Source: Saprospiraceae bacterium (GTDB lineage Bacteria > Bacteroidota > Bacteroidia > Chitinophagales > Saprospiraceae). Taken from it: 64,000 nt of DNA. The stretch covers positions 1 through 64,000 of the forward strand of contig JADKEB010000036.1 in assembly GCA_016718205.1 (NCBI GenBank). Direction: 5' to 3'. The notes under the pieces are model-generated. The model was not told the DNA's origin. It searched no databases and saw only the letters and a program-made list of their open reading frames with translations. Position numbers and translations under genes: made by a program. Positions 8,739 through 18,619 of this stretch are shown here, piece after piece (position 1 is the first letter of the stretch; each line of letters begins with the position of its first letter).

Positions 8739-9691
8739 GATACTTTCAGTTTTTTAGTGGTACCATATACACGCGGTCTGACCAGATTGTCAATATGAGG
8801 TGAAATCGCATTTCCTAACAATATCGCATACATTACTCCTTCCGGAAGCCCTCCCCAAAGTCTGATGACAACCGTAAGCAGTCCAATGATCGCACCATAC
8901 AGCCATACACCTGCAGATGTGATCGGAGAGGAAACCATATCAGTAGCCATAAATATTGCTCCCAACATCAATCCACCCGAAAATATGGTAAAAAATGGCG
9001 AAGGATATACTTTCCCATCTATCATATAAAAAACAGCACTGAAAGCGAAAACAGTCAGTATAATGGATACCGGAATTCTCCAGTTCATCATCTTACGCCA
9101 TGCCAGATAAATACCTCCTAATATTATGAACAAGGTACTCGTTTCGCCTACGGAGCCACTGCATATACCCATGGCCATATCATAGGCATCAGTACTTATA
9201 TTATCAAATTTGAAGGCTGAAAGTGGTGTCGCTCCTGATACTGCATCTACTGTGGGTCGCATAAATGGCCATGCATATATGGACGAAGACACAGAATAGA
9301 ATCTTTCAGGTAAAAACGGTTGTAACCATGTTGTAATGGCGACCGGAAACGCAGCCTGCAAAAAAGCCCTGCCTACCAGTGCCGGATTGAATACATTATT
9401 ACCCAATCCACCAAATATAAATTTTCCTAATGCTATGGTTATCACAGATCCCCAAAATGCCATCCACAGCGGAAAAATTGGGGGCAATGTCATTCCGAGC
9501 AATAAACCTGCAAGTAATGCAGAACCAACTGATGTAGTCATCATCACCAATAAAGCATTCCATCCAAAAGCATACACTCCAAATGCAGCGGCAGGCAGAA
9601 GGGCATACACCACATGTTTCATGATGGTATCTGTGCTCAAACCCTGGACCACATGTGGAGATGTACTGATATTTAAGGTAATCTTACGCAT
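8735..9691 (-). CDS. rnfD: Rnf complex membrane flavoprotein subunit D
   Basis: 318 aa with about nine to ten membrane helices. It is the NqrB/RnfD family subunit that relays electrons through the membrane and is thought to couple them to Na+ or H+ movement. The covalent-FMN motif is SGATPLSAF (about residues 153-161). Starts four bases after the rnfC stop and overlaps rnfG. Length is typical. Confidence 0.94.
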   Translation of the reverse strand: MRKITLNISTSPHVVQGLSTDTIMKHVVYALLPAAAFGVYAFGWNALLVMMTTSVGSALLAGLLLGMTLPPIFPLWMAFWGSVITIALGKFIFGGLGNNVFNPALVGRAFLQAAFPVAITTWLQPFLPERFYSVSSSIYAWPFMRPTVDAVSGATPLSAFKFDNISTDAYDMAMGICSGSVGETSTLFIILGGIYLAWRKMMNWRIPVSIILTVFAFSAVFYMIDGKVYPSPFFTIFSGGLMLGAIFMATDMVSSPITSAGVWLYGAIIGLLTVVIRLWGGLPEGVMYAILLGNAISPHIDNLVRPRVYGTTKKLKVS

Positions 9692-9695
9692 GACT

Positions 9696-11045
9696 TCAAT
9701 TTTGATTTAGGGCTTGTTTTCTTTTGTATCTTGACTTTGAAAGCCTGAAATACTGCACCAATGGAATGTGCGACGGACATACATACGAACATGAACCACA
9801 TTCAAAACAATCCATCAGGTTAAAATCAGTCACCATTTTGTCGTAGGATTCAAACTTGGCTAAAATCCCTAATTTGGAAGGATTGAGTGAGATGGGACAA
9901 GCGTCAACACAAGCGCCACACTTGATGCAAGGGTAAATTTTATCCGTATGGTTGACATCTTTACTTCCAAAAACCAAGATACCTGAAGTACCTTTGGTAA
10001 TAGAAATATCCAAATCAGCGACAGCAGGACCCATCATCGGTCCACCCATATATATTTCGGCAATATCATCATCCACAATCCCTACATGATCTAATACAAA
10101 TCTCAATGGTGTACCTATGGGAATGAGATAATTTCCTTTTTTCTTAACTGCAGGACCAGAAATGGTGATGACTCTTTCCTGAATACCTCGACCATGTGGT
10201 AGCAAGCGACCCATTTCCGCAGTCGTTGCTATATTGACAGTAACGATATTGACGTCTATCGGTAAGCCACCCGAAGGTACTTCCTTTCCTAAAACTGCTG
10301 TTATGAGCATTTTCTCGGAGCCTTGGGGGTATTTTACCGGTACTACTTTAACGGAAACCGGGATATCGTCAGGTTTCATTTTATTCAAATGATCTGCAGC
10401 ATCTTGTTTGTTGCCTTCTATACCAATGATGGCTGCTTTGGCTCCAGTTACTTTCATCAAGTATCTTATACCCATATAGATATCTTCGCCTTGCTCCAAC
10501 ATGACCCTATGGTCTGTGGTGAGAAAAAGCTCGCATTCTATACCATTGATAATAAGGTAATCGCACACTTTGCCTTCCGGAACTTTTAGTTTTACATGCG
10601 TTGGGAAGGCTGCACCTCCCAGACCTACGATACCAGCATCCTGGATAGCTTGTAAGATTTCATCAGCTGTTGCCGTTTTGTAATCAATACAATATCCTTC
10701 CGCTACTTCCTGGCCGGATGATGGAAAAGCTTTGATAGTTACTCCCTGTGCTTTGCTTCCGGAGATGGTTGGCACATAACCTATTTGGGTTACTACACCA
10801 GATATCGGTGAATGTATAGGAACAGATACATACCCTGTAGCTTTGGCTATCACCTGCCCTCTTGCCACTTCCTGACCTTCTCTTACGGCAATCTCTGCAG
10901 GAGCTCCTATATGCTGCGTCATCGGTATGATCAATTCCGTAGCAAAAGGAAACTGCCTGATAGGCAAGCCCCTGGTATCATCCTTGTTTTCAGGAGGATG
11001 AATGCCATTTTAAAAGGTATTGGTATGTAGTGAAAGGAAGTCCAT
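9696..11045 (-). CDS. rnfC: Rnf complex NADH-binding subunit C, in-frame stop near the N-terminus
   Basis: About 449 codons from the ATG at 11045. RnfC carries FMN and two [4Fe-4S] clusters and exchanges electrons with NAD. The frame begins MDFLSLHTNTF, meets a TAA at 11010-11012, then reads NGIHPPENKD, which is the conserved RnfC start; so the stop lies inside the expected protein. One base change (TTTAAAAAT to TTTTAAAAT) would explain it. A TTG at 10967 gives only 423 aa and loses GIHPPEN. Later landmarks are VGLGGAAFPTHVKL, GTPLRFVLDH, and the clusters CIKCGACVDACP and CFECGSCSYVCP near the C-terminus. The ATG lies 8 bases after the nifJ stop, supporting the longer start. Confidence 0.9.
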
Positions 11046-11053
11046 CGATACTA

Positions 11054-14000
11054 TTAATTAAACTTTTCTCCTCTTTTGATCCACTTATCGATATCTTTTT
11101 GGCTTCTGTCAGCAGGCAAGCCCGGATGAATCACTCTGGCAGTACACTTCTCAGCGGCTTTTACAAAATCCTGATACGGTCCGCCGTTTGGATTCTGAAT
11201 AAATGCTTTTTTATTATTGTTGTAAGCAAATATTTTTCCGTTGAGCTTGGTGCATTCATCGCAGGAAGTACAGCTTTCTGTTTCTAACCAGGGAGCCATA
11301 TATTCAGCATTGGAAGTACTTGCTCCTGAAGCTGCTGTAACAGGTAGTGATGTTACTTCCTGAGTAGCCAACTCTAAAATGGCTGAGCCATTACCGCCTG
11401 CAAGTTGCATTAACCCTTGTGCTATTTTGCCTACCACTTCTTTGCGCACTTTATCTTCCGATATCCACTGTTGAAGTTTCTACTTTATCCAGTCCTGCCA
11501 ATTCTTTGAGCATGACCCAGAAATTTTTTCTATCTTCGCATGATTCAACTATAGGCGCAGCAACTAAGACTCTCACCAGATTTTGTTTTTTATCCACGGT
11601 CCAGATGTATGGGAAGATACCTTCTCGGTCAGCTTCTGGTAGCTCAATAAATTCTGAGAGTACCATCATGTTGTCGTTCCATGCATCGCGTGGCACTTTC
11701 CTGAAATGTTTTCTGAATCTGGCTTCTGTCAGTGCAAAATCTGCAAATGTCATGGCCACTTCCATGGTTTTTTCCATTCCAAATTCTGTGTATTTGATTT
11801 TGTAAGTTGCCACAAAGATCCATTGCCGGATTTCCGCTGAGGTCAAGACACTCTTCTATTTTATGCCCTTTGGCAGGATTGTATTGGAATATTGGATATG
11901 CTCTGGATTCCATTGCTAACTTTGCCTGATGTACACCTAGGTCGTCTGCAACTCCATGCTCTGGCTGACAAGTAGTGTAGATATTAAATATGGCAGGTCT
12001 CTTGGCCATCAAACCATCGATAAATCCTTCTATCATCTGACGGGTATTGGCTAGTGTGCTTTGCAGTACAAATGTATTCCGGTGTGCCATGGCTATCAAC
12101 CCTATTTCTTTTCTTGGTTCAGATTTTCCTTTCCATACCTTTCCATATTGAGCCATATCGGATACTTGACCAATAAATCCTGACGTACATGCCTGTCCAC
12201 CTGTATTGGAGTAAACCTGTGTATCGACTACGACCACTTTGATAGGTTTGCCGGAAGCCATCATTCTCGAAAGATTTTGGAAACCTATATCGTACATGGC
12301 TCCGTCGCCACCTAAGGCTACTACCGGAGGACAAAGCAACCATTCCTCATCGGTAAATTGCTCCCATGTAAAGTATGTAAATATAGGATCGTGTGTAGCA
12401 GGTTGATATTGTCCATTGATGACAAGTTCTGCTTTCCTGATGGCTTTGAAACCATCGGCCATTTTGGACATGTGACCTTCAAAAATACCCATCGCAATGG
12501 ATGTGGAATCCTGGAAAAGATGGTTGGTCCAAGGGAAAGGATATGGATTGAAAGGATAAGTGCTACCCCAAACCGATGTACAACCGGTAGAATTACACAT
12601 TCCCATAGATGACCTTCCTTTTCCTGTGGTACCTTGAGTATATTTCCATTTCAGGTTTTTGAGTTTGGCCAAAGTCCTGGTGATATCCATCAACCAATCC
12701 TGATCTACAGGTGATGTTTCTTTTTCTCGATCTAATTTATGAGCTAAATCTGACACTTTCAGGTCACTGGTATAAGATTCCTGAACAATACGAGTCAGCG
12801 TATCCGTATCAGAGACATCTAGTGTGCTGATCAGTTTTTTGCTGTACAAGCTTTTCTAATTTAGCTATCAATTCATCCAAATAAGCAAGGTGTTTTTCTA
12901 TACGAGGCTGCATCAGGGACTCCACAGTAGCTGTGAATATGTGCACCACAGATTTTTCAGAACAACCCAAACACGCACCGTCACCACTCGCAAAACTGAG
13001 ATATGCATCTTTATTCAACAAGATGGTTTCCAAAGGTCCGATTTTCTCTTCCAGACTATCGATACGGTTGTATTTTTTTGGAGTATTAGGCAGGTCTATC
13101 CACAGATCCCATTGGCTCCTCATGCTTGCCACTGATTCTTCTGTCTGAGGTACAATTTTGAGTGCTCCATCATCGCACACATTGACACATTCCATACATC
13201 CTTTACAGGTAGTAGGATTGATCGTGATGCTGAATAGACCGCCACTATTAGGTTCATTTTTTTCGTGAAGATCAAAATAAGGTCTTGTAAGGGCAAAATC
13301 AAAATCACCCAATTCATCTTTGAACCATCCAAACTCTCTGACCACATTTTCGTCACCATTGCTTTCCGCAATCGCTTTGGAGATAGCATGATGGATATAA
13401 GTATTGACTGTTGCACCATTTTTAGGTTGGTTCATCAGTGTGCGGATATGGCTTTCGATTTGTCGCACTGCTTTTGGAAGTACTTCAACATTGCCATGAT
13501 TTTTTTTCACTCTCTTGACGATGGTCTCCAATACATCGGATAATGTACTTACCAATCCCGGTATTGCTGTATCTGGACACACGGTATAACAATTTCCGCA
13601 GGCAGTACAATTATTGGGAATCCAGGATGGGTGATCAAATCTGATACCTGTCATATCTCTGAATAAAGAAGTAGTGGCTGGCATCACACTCAGACCTATA
13701 AACGGATCTGTGATGTTGTCATTACCCATTCCTTGAAGGTAGAAATTACCGGTTTGCTCCCAAAATCTGTGAATATCACTCAATTTTGATTGACTTTGAG
13801 GGGTGCTTTTCAACATCGTCGGTAGCGGAAGTGCAGGTTTACCATTGACCTTTTCAGGAATACTGTTACTGATTTCTTTAACTTTGATCTCTCTAACTTC
13901 ATCAAAACCACGTTTGACTACTCTCATATTGTCATCCACGACTCTCTATCCTTTGGAGCCGAATTTGTGCATTAATTGATCTTCAATGGCTTTCAAAAGT

Positions 14001-15953
14001 TCAACATCATTTAGATTGGCCTTTTGCATCAAAGGAGATGCAGCGAAAAAGCTCCCTGGAATGCGATACCCTGCATTCTGAGTTGTAATTCAACATCTGT
14101 AGCTTCTTCTCTGGCTATTTTAAATCCATCGATGTAGAAAATGTGAATATCCTGCTCGATAATGACTTTTGATATGGTGCAGGTATGTTGGCCCATACTT
14201 TTCGGGGTTTTCCTGATCGCTCTGGATGATAAAACATCCGCCTCGTTTCAATCCAGCCAAAGCATTAGTATGTTTAAATACATTGGGATCTGGAGACAAA
14301 ACTACATCAACAGAAGTATTCACAATTAATTTTGATCGGTTCAGGTGCTGCTGCGAGATAATAGGTAGTAGGTTGACCTTTTTTCTCAGAACCATATTTT
14401 GGATTCGCTTTTATTTCATAACCGAGCAGATCATACAGCGTCATCGCCAGGTTTTTACCTGTGGTAATCGCTCCCCAACCACCTATGGAGTGAAATCTTA
14501 CTGTGATGGCATCTTTGGGCATCATGTTAGGATTTTCGCTTCCTCTAATGCTCAGGTCCTTGATATTGGGATATGCATCAGATATAGATTCCTGATAAAA
14601 TTTTTGTTTAGGGGTATAAGGTACATCTCTCAGGAAGTCAATAGAAAGGTAAAACTGTTTTTTATGTTTTCCATTAGGAAGCATGTTTTCTACCGCACCG
14701 ATGATACCTTCAGGCTGTAAGTCTCTGCTTCCCATACCAAATGAACCTGAATAGACATCAGGCATATCTCCTGGCTTGAAAGTAGTTAATTCAGGATAAG
14801 GCAGTCCATGTTGGGTAAAACCGTTTTCTGCACATTTTGAGAGCGTAGCCCTTACTTCCCTTGCTATAGGTAAGTCAGCTGCAAGTGGCTGATCCAGTCT
14901 TTCCAGGATGACCACACCTTTTTTACCTTTAAGGATTTTTGATACCAGGTCTGCCGGAAATGGGCGGAACATCACCAAATCAACTACCCCTACTTTTACG
15001 CCACGTGTTTCGCGCAGATAGTCTGACACTACCTCCGCACTTGGGATGAGACTTCCCTGTCCGAGGATGAGATAGTCTGCGTCCTCCGCTTTGTAGGTCA
15101 TCACTCTTGAGTACTTACGGCCGGTGAGTTTAGCATATTCATCAAAAGCCCGATCTGTGAGCTCCTTAATATGATCAAAGAAGAATGGTCTTTGAGACGC
15201 TACACTCTGCATATAGGAGTCCTGATTTTGCACTATACCAGCCATCATAGGATTGTCCACATCCCAAACTTCAGGGATACGACGACGCTGATCACCATAA
15301 ATGATTTTCTGAGCTGGAGTTGGAGTTTCTATGATATCATCAGGCCTTCCTAAGTAGTCTCTGATCAGGTTTCTTTCCGGAAGATACAAGGATTCTATGA
15401 GGTGAGTTGTTAAAAATCCATCCTGAGCAATGATACCCGGTGTAAGAGCCAACTCCGCTATTCGGTGGGCGATAATGTTCATGTCCGCTACGTGCTGCAC
15501 ATTTTTGGCAAATAGCTGGAAGAATCCTGTGTCATCTATGGCATGATAATCATCATGTCCTGCATGCACATTCAGGGTGGATTTGGTCATCGCCCGTGCA
15601 CCTATGTTGAGGACATAAGTCAATCTTTTACCTACAGCGGCATATAATGATTCATGCATGTAGGCTATACCCTGACCAGATGAAAAATTGGCCGCTCTTA
15701 GACCCGTCATCGAAAGCCCTGCGGTGACTGCTGCTGCTGCATGTTCACCTTCCGGCTCAATAAAAATCAATGGTCTGTCTGATATATTCAGATGGCCTTT
15801 GGCTGCTTCTTCTGCCCAGTATTCACCCATTTGGGTGGATGGAGTGATGGGGTAGGCACCTGCAGCATCTGTGGATTCTCGTTCGCACATGATAGCGGCA
15901 GTATTACCATCCATTACAGTTTTTACACCAGGGTATTTGATTGACTCGTTCAT
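11054..15953 (-). CDS. nifJ: Large pyruvate:ferredoxin oxidoreductase, frameshifted in this sequence
   Basis: About 1630 codons, against roughly 1180 for ordinary NifJ. It decarboxylates pyruvate to acetyl-CoA and reduces ferredoxin. Order of parts: pyrimidine-binding start (GAYPITPSTQMGEYWAE, about residue 32), the CoA/hinge region, the gamma domain (RFHSIGGWGAITTGKN), two ferredoxin motifs (CTACGNCYTVCP and CKGCMECVNVC), a TPP domain (GDGACLGCSEK, GCTSVWGSTYP, GGDGAMYDIGFQ, NTGGQACT), and an extra C-terminal CTSCDECTKLNG domain with a late Cys before ARVIHPG. Lesions lie near 14315, 14155, 14050, 13945 (TAG for an expected Glu/Gly codon), 12845 (one extra A in an A-run), 11820 and 11450. 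Every piece remains collinear and conserved, so assembly errors are more likely than decay. It leads the Rnf operon. Confidence 0.88.
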
Positions 15954-16392
15954 GATCTTTTCCTTTTACCATTTAAATGGCTGCAAGGTAAAGCACATCA
16001 GAAACTTGAAATATGATCTTTATCATTCATATATATGATTTTTTTCAGAGAATGTTTATGATTTTTTGATAAATCGAAACCATAGTAGTCTAACTTTATG
16101 AGAGGTTACTTTCCGATCTAGTATTTTGATGAGAATTCAAGTTGTTTATTTGCTTGACATTAAAGGAAATGCGAACAACCGTTCCATAACCAAATGCGAC
16201 TGACTAGGCTTTACACTATATAGCAAAAGAATAATAAAGCAGAAAATATTAATTTGCCCCCTACAGCCTAATGATAAAAGTTTAAAAAAACTCTAAGACA
16301 CAATTTAAGGAAAAGACTGATCTTTCATCATTCTTGATAAATAAAAGCAAATATTCATTAATACCTATAAATGAATTGCAACTGATTGAAGA
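15954..16392. other. Intergenic region upstream of nifJ
   Basis: About 440 bases separating nifJ from the NlpC/P60-like gene, both on the minus strand. It should hold the nifJ promoter; I see a dyad at 16013-16026 (listed separately) and a purine-rich AGGAAAAG just before the nifJ ATG. At 16268-16298 the bases TGATAAAAGTTTAAA followed by ACTCTAAG resemble the right end of the 17247/27009 repeat element, probably a degraded copy. No gene is seen. Confidence 0.45.
16013..16026. promoter_or_regulatory. FNR/CRP-like dyad upstream of nifJ
   Basis: ATGAT-CTTT-ATCAT is a perfect 5-4-5 inverted repeat centred about 66 bases before the nifJ ATG. Spacing and bases resemble CRP/FNR-family sites (TTGAT-N4-ATCAA). 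Oxygen- or redox-linked control of a PFOR-Rnf operon would make sense, but no regulator gene is nearby and short AT-rich dyads arise by chance. Confidence 0.35.
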
Positions 16393-17200
16393 TTAAAGAA
16401 TCCTTTTGATAATTCGTAGTTTATGGGTGTATTTCTGAAGGTCAGTATTGAAAATGCCATGATGGTCAAATCTGTCGATTCGTACACATCCGTACACATG
16501 GATAATTTTTTTCTCTCCGGCTATGATTCCAACATGATGTATATGCCCTTCTTTATCTTCACAAAACAAAAGGTCACCTTCTTGTGCCAACTCAGCGAAA
16601 TCGACTATTTCACCCAGTAAAAATTGTTCATGAGGGAATCTGGGAAGCTGAATTCCAAAAAACCTAAAGACATTTTGAATCAAAGCACCGCTGTCAATTC
16701 CGAAAGGGGAGCGACCTCCTCTTAACTCAGGGCTAAACAAATACCGTCTGGCAATCTTTATGAGTAATTCAGGACTCATCTCGAGTCCATCAACAAGTGC
16801 GGCCTGACCGTTGTAAATATATTTATTGTCAGGCATTTGGAATGATATGCCATCATATTGGAGGGGAAGACCCTAAGACGATTGATTTTGTGTTGTCATC
16901 GTTAAAAACAGAATGACAAATTTCAAGGGATAAAGCAGGATTTAAGTATAGCTTTTCAAATAAGGCCTCGTCTGTCAGATACAATTGAATGGAGTGAATC
17001 CAACCTATAATATTGCAAGTAGTTGTGTTGACCTTAAACCAATGTTTGTTTTTTTTCTGAATGATAGTGCAAGTTTCACCAAATAGCATTTGGCTAATCA
17101 TGCCTGAATCTTCTGAAGGTGCATACCACACGGGAACCACATTTAAATGGCAAATAGCATGGAAATAATGTTTAGTGTCAATCTTTTTTTTCTTTGACAT
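16393..17200 (-). CDS. NlpC/P60 (C40) peptidase-like protein with SH3 domain, frameshifted, catalytic Cys absent
   Basis: Two frames join into one protein of about 268 residues: an N-terminal bacterial SH3 domain (17200 to about 16868; ICHLNVVPV, MLFGET, GWIHS) and a C-terminal NlpC/P60 domain (to 16393; RGGRSPFGID, GDLLFCEDKEGHIHHVGI, VRIDRFDHHGI). The break near 16868 is a single base: the other frame reads LQYDGISFQMPDNKYIYNG straight through. Such proteins cleave gamma-D-glutamyl links in murein peptides. The catalytic motif should read GID-C-SG; here it is GIDSGAL, with no Cys at that place, while the His in HVGI remains. It is either inactive or mis-assembled over these bases. No signal peptide is seen at the start. 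Confidence 0.82.
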
Positions 17201-17246
17201 ACACCTTTATATAATTATTTTAAATATCATTCGTTATTGAATGGTA

Positions 17247-17408
17247 AGAGTATGTTTAAATTTTTATGTTTGAGGGAAAGCGGGCAAATTTAATTTTTGA
17301 CAAGGCATATTTTGTAGTCGTAGCCGGAAGCTACGTCGAAAAATATAACGCTGGCTAAAATTAAAATTGCGGGCTTGGAGCCAAATAATAAAACTTTAAA
17401 CTTACTCT
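17247..17408. repeat. Short inverted-terminus element, copy 1
   Basis: 162 bases beginning AGAGTATGTTTAAATTTTT and ending TAAAACTTTAAACTTACTCT, an imperfect terminal inverted repeat of about 28 bases. The interior has a hairpin around GTAGCCGGAAGCTAC and the phrase AAATATAACGCTGGC, both shared with the longer copy at 27009-27269. It contains no ORF. This is MITE-like in form; no related transposase is in the window. Confidence 0.65.
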
Positions 17409-17514
17409 AAGTAAATGAATAATACAAGATCAAAAATCAGTCCATATTCATTAATAGGATTGAAATATATAAAATTTATTAGATTTGCATTCCAATATAT
17501 TAAATAAAACTTTA

Positions 17515-18609
17515 ATGAGAGTTGTCTCGACACCCACTTATATTTATCTTGTCCGAAAAGGAGCTAGTACCATGGTGTTTTTCTTTATTTTTTGTAATGC
17601 TTTGGTTTCACAGGATGCCCATTTTTCGCAATTTTATGCATCTCCAATGACTCTAAATCCTGCTTTGGCCGGTACTTATACGGGCACTTACAGGATTTCA
17701 ACTATATACAGAGATCAATGGAGAGGGGCCCTGGATAATTCATTAAGGACATTTGCAGCAAGTGGTGATGTGAAGTTTAATCTTAATTTTGGTCAGACTT
17801 CGATGCCGGATGTTGTGGGTGTCGGCATCACATTTTTTGGAGACAGAGTGCCTACGTTTGATTTTAATTCCAATCAGATTATGCTAACAGCAGCCTATCA
17901 TAAGGCTCTGGATAAAAAGACAAAACAATACATAGGGCTGGGGCTGCAGGGAGGTATTTTACAAAGGAGTATCAATTACGAAGATCTGAGTTTTCAGGAT
18001 CAGTTTAATTCCGTTGATGGTTTTACTTTGCCAACAGGAGAAAATCTTCCACCCAATAACCGGGCTTTTGCTGATTTGGGCTTGGGACTTTATTATACTA
18101 TTACACCTACAAAAAAGTCAAACTTTCATGCTGGCATAGGGTATTTTCATCTTACAAAACCGAATATCTCTTTTTATAATATTCCTGACATCATCAATCC
18201 CAATGTGATAAAAAATGATACATTGAATGCCAAGTGGAGTATTCACACAGGTGCATCATTTGAAGTAGCCGACAGGATTTTTATCCAGCCCAGGATGAAC
18301 GCATTGATTCAGGGACCGCATGCTGAGTTGAACCTTGGAACAACATTCAGATACAAAATATCAAAAACTGAAGCAAAATACTTGTTGATTGGTCCGTATA
18401 TAAGAGGTGTAAAAAACTATAATAATTTGGGTGTTGAATCTGTAATAGCTATGGCAGGATTTGAAATGAATAACTTCATTATAGGCTTCAGTTATGATCA
18501 GAATTTAAAAAATCTTGTATCAGACAGGAGATCATTGTCATCTTTTGAGTTATCCATCATTTATATCGGAGAACATCACAATGATGATAACTTTTGTCCT
18601 CAATGGTAA
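17515..18609 (+). CDS. PorP/SprF family type IX secretion membrane protein
   Basis: 364 aa from the ATG at 17515 (a TTG at 17485 gives 374). PorP/SprF proteins are outer-membrane beta-barrels tied to the type IX secretion and gliding machinery. A hydrophobic start (about residues 20-34, MVFFFIFCNALVS) is followed by the hallmark AHFSQFYASPMTLNPALAGT, then repeated beta strands to the C-terminus. Many Bacteroidota carry several copies, often next to large adhesins; this one has no such neighbour, so its partner is unknown. A later ATG at 17572 would shorten the signal peptide; the start is uncertain. Confidence 0.88.
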   Translation: MRVVSTPTYIYLVRKGASTMVFFFIFCNALVSQDAHFSQFYASPMTLNPALAGTYTGTYRISTIYRDQWRGALDNSLRTFAASGDVKFNLNFGQTSMPDVVGVGITFFGDRVPTFDFNSNQIMLTAAYHKALDKKTKQYIGLGLQGGILQRSINYEDLSFQDQFNSVDGFTLPTGENLPPNNRAFADLGLGLYYTITPTKKSNFHAGIGYFHLTKPNISFYNIPDIINPNVIKNDTLNAKWSIHTGASFEVADRIFIQPRMNALIQGPHAELNLGTTFRYKISKTEAKYLLIGPYIRGVKNYNNLGVESVIAMAGFEMNNFIIGFSYDQNLKNLVSDRRSLSSFELSIIYIGEHHNDDNFCPQW

Positions 18610-18619
18610 ATCCAAAACG

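Noticed and set aside
11054..14395. Several separate oxidoreductase subunits instead of one nifJ
   Set aside because: The pieces are collinear parts of a single PFOR, and joining needs only one-base changes; splits fall inside domains.
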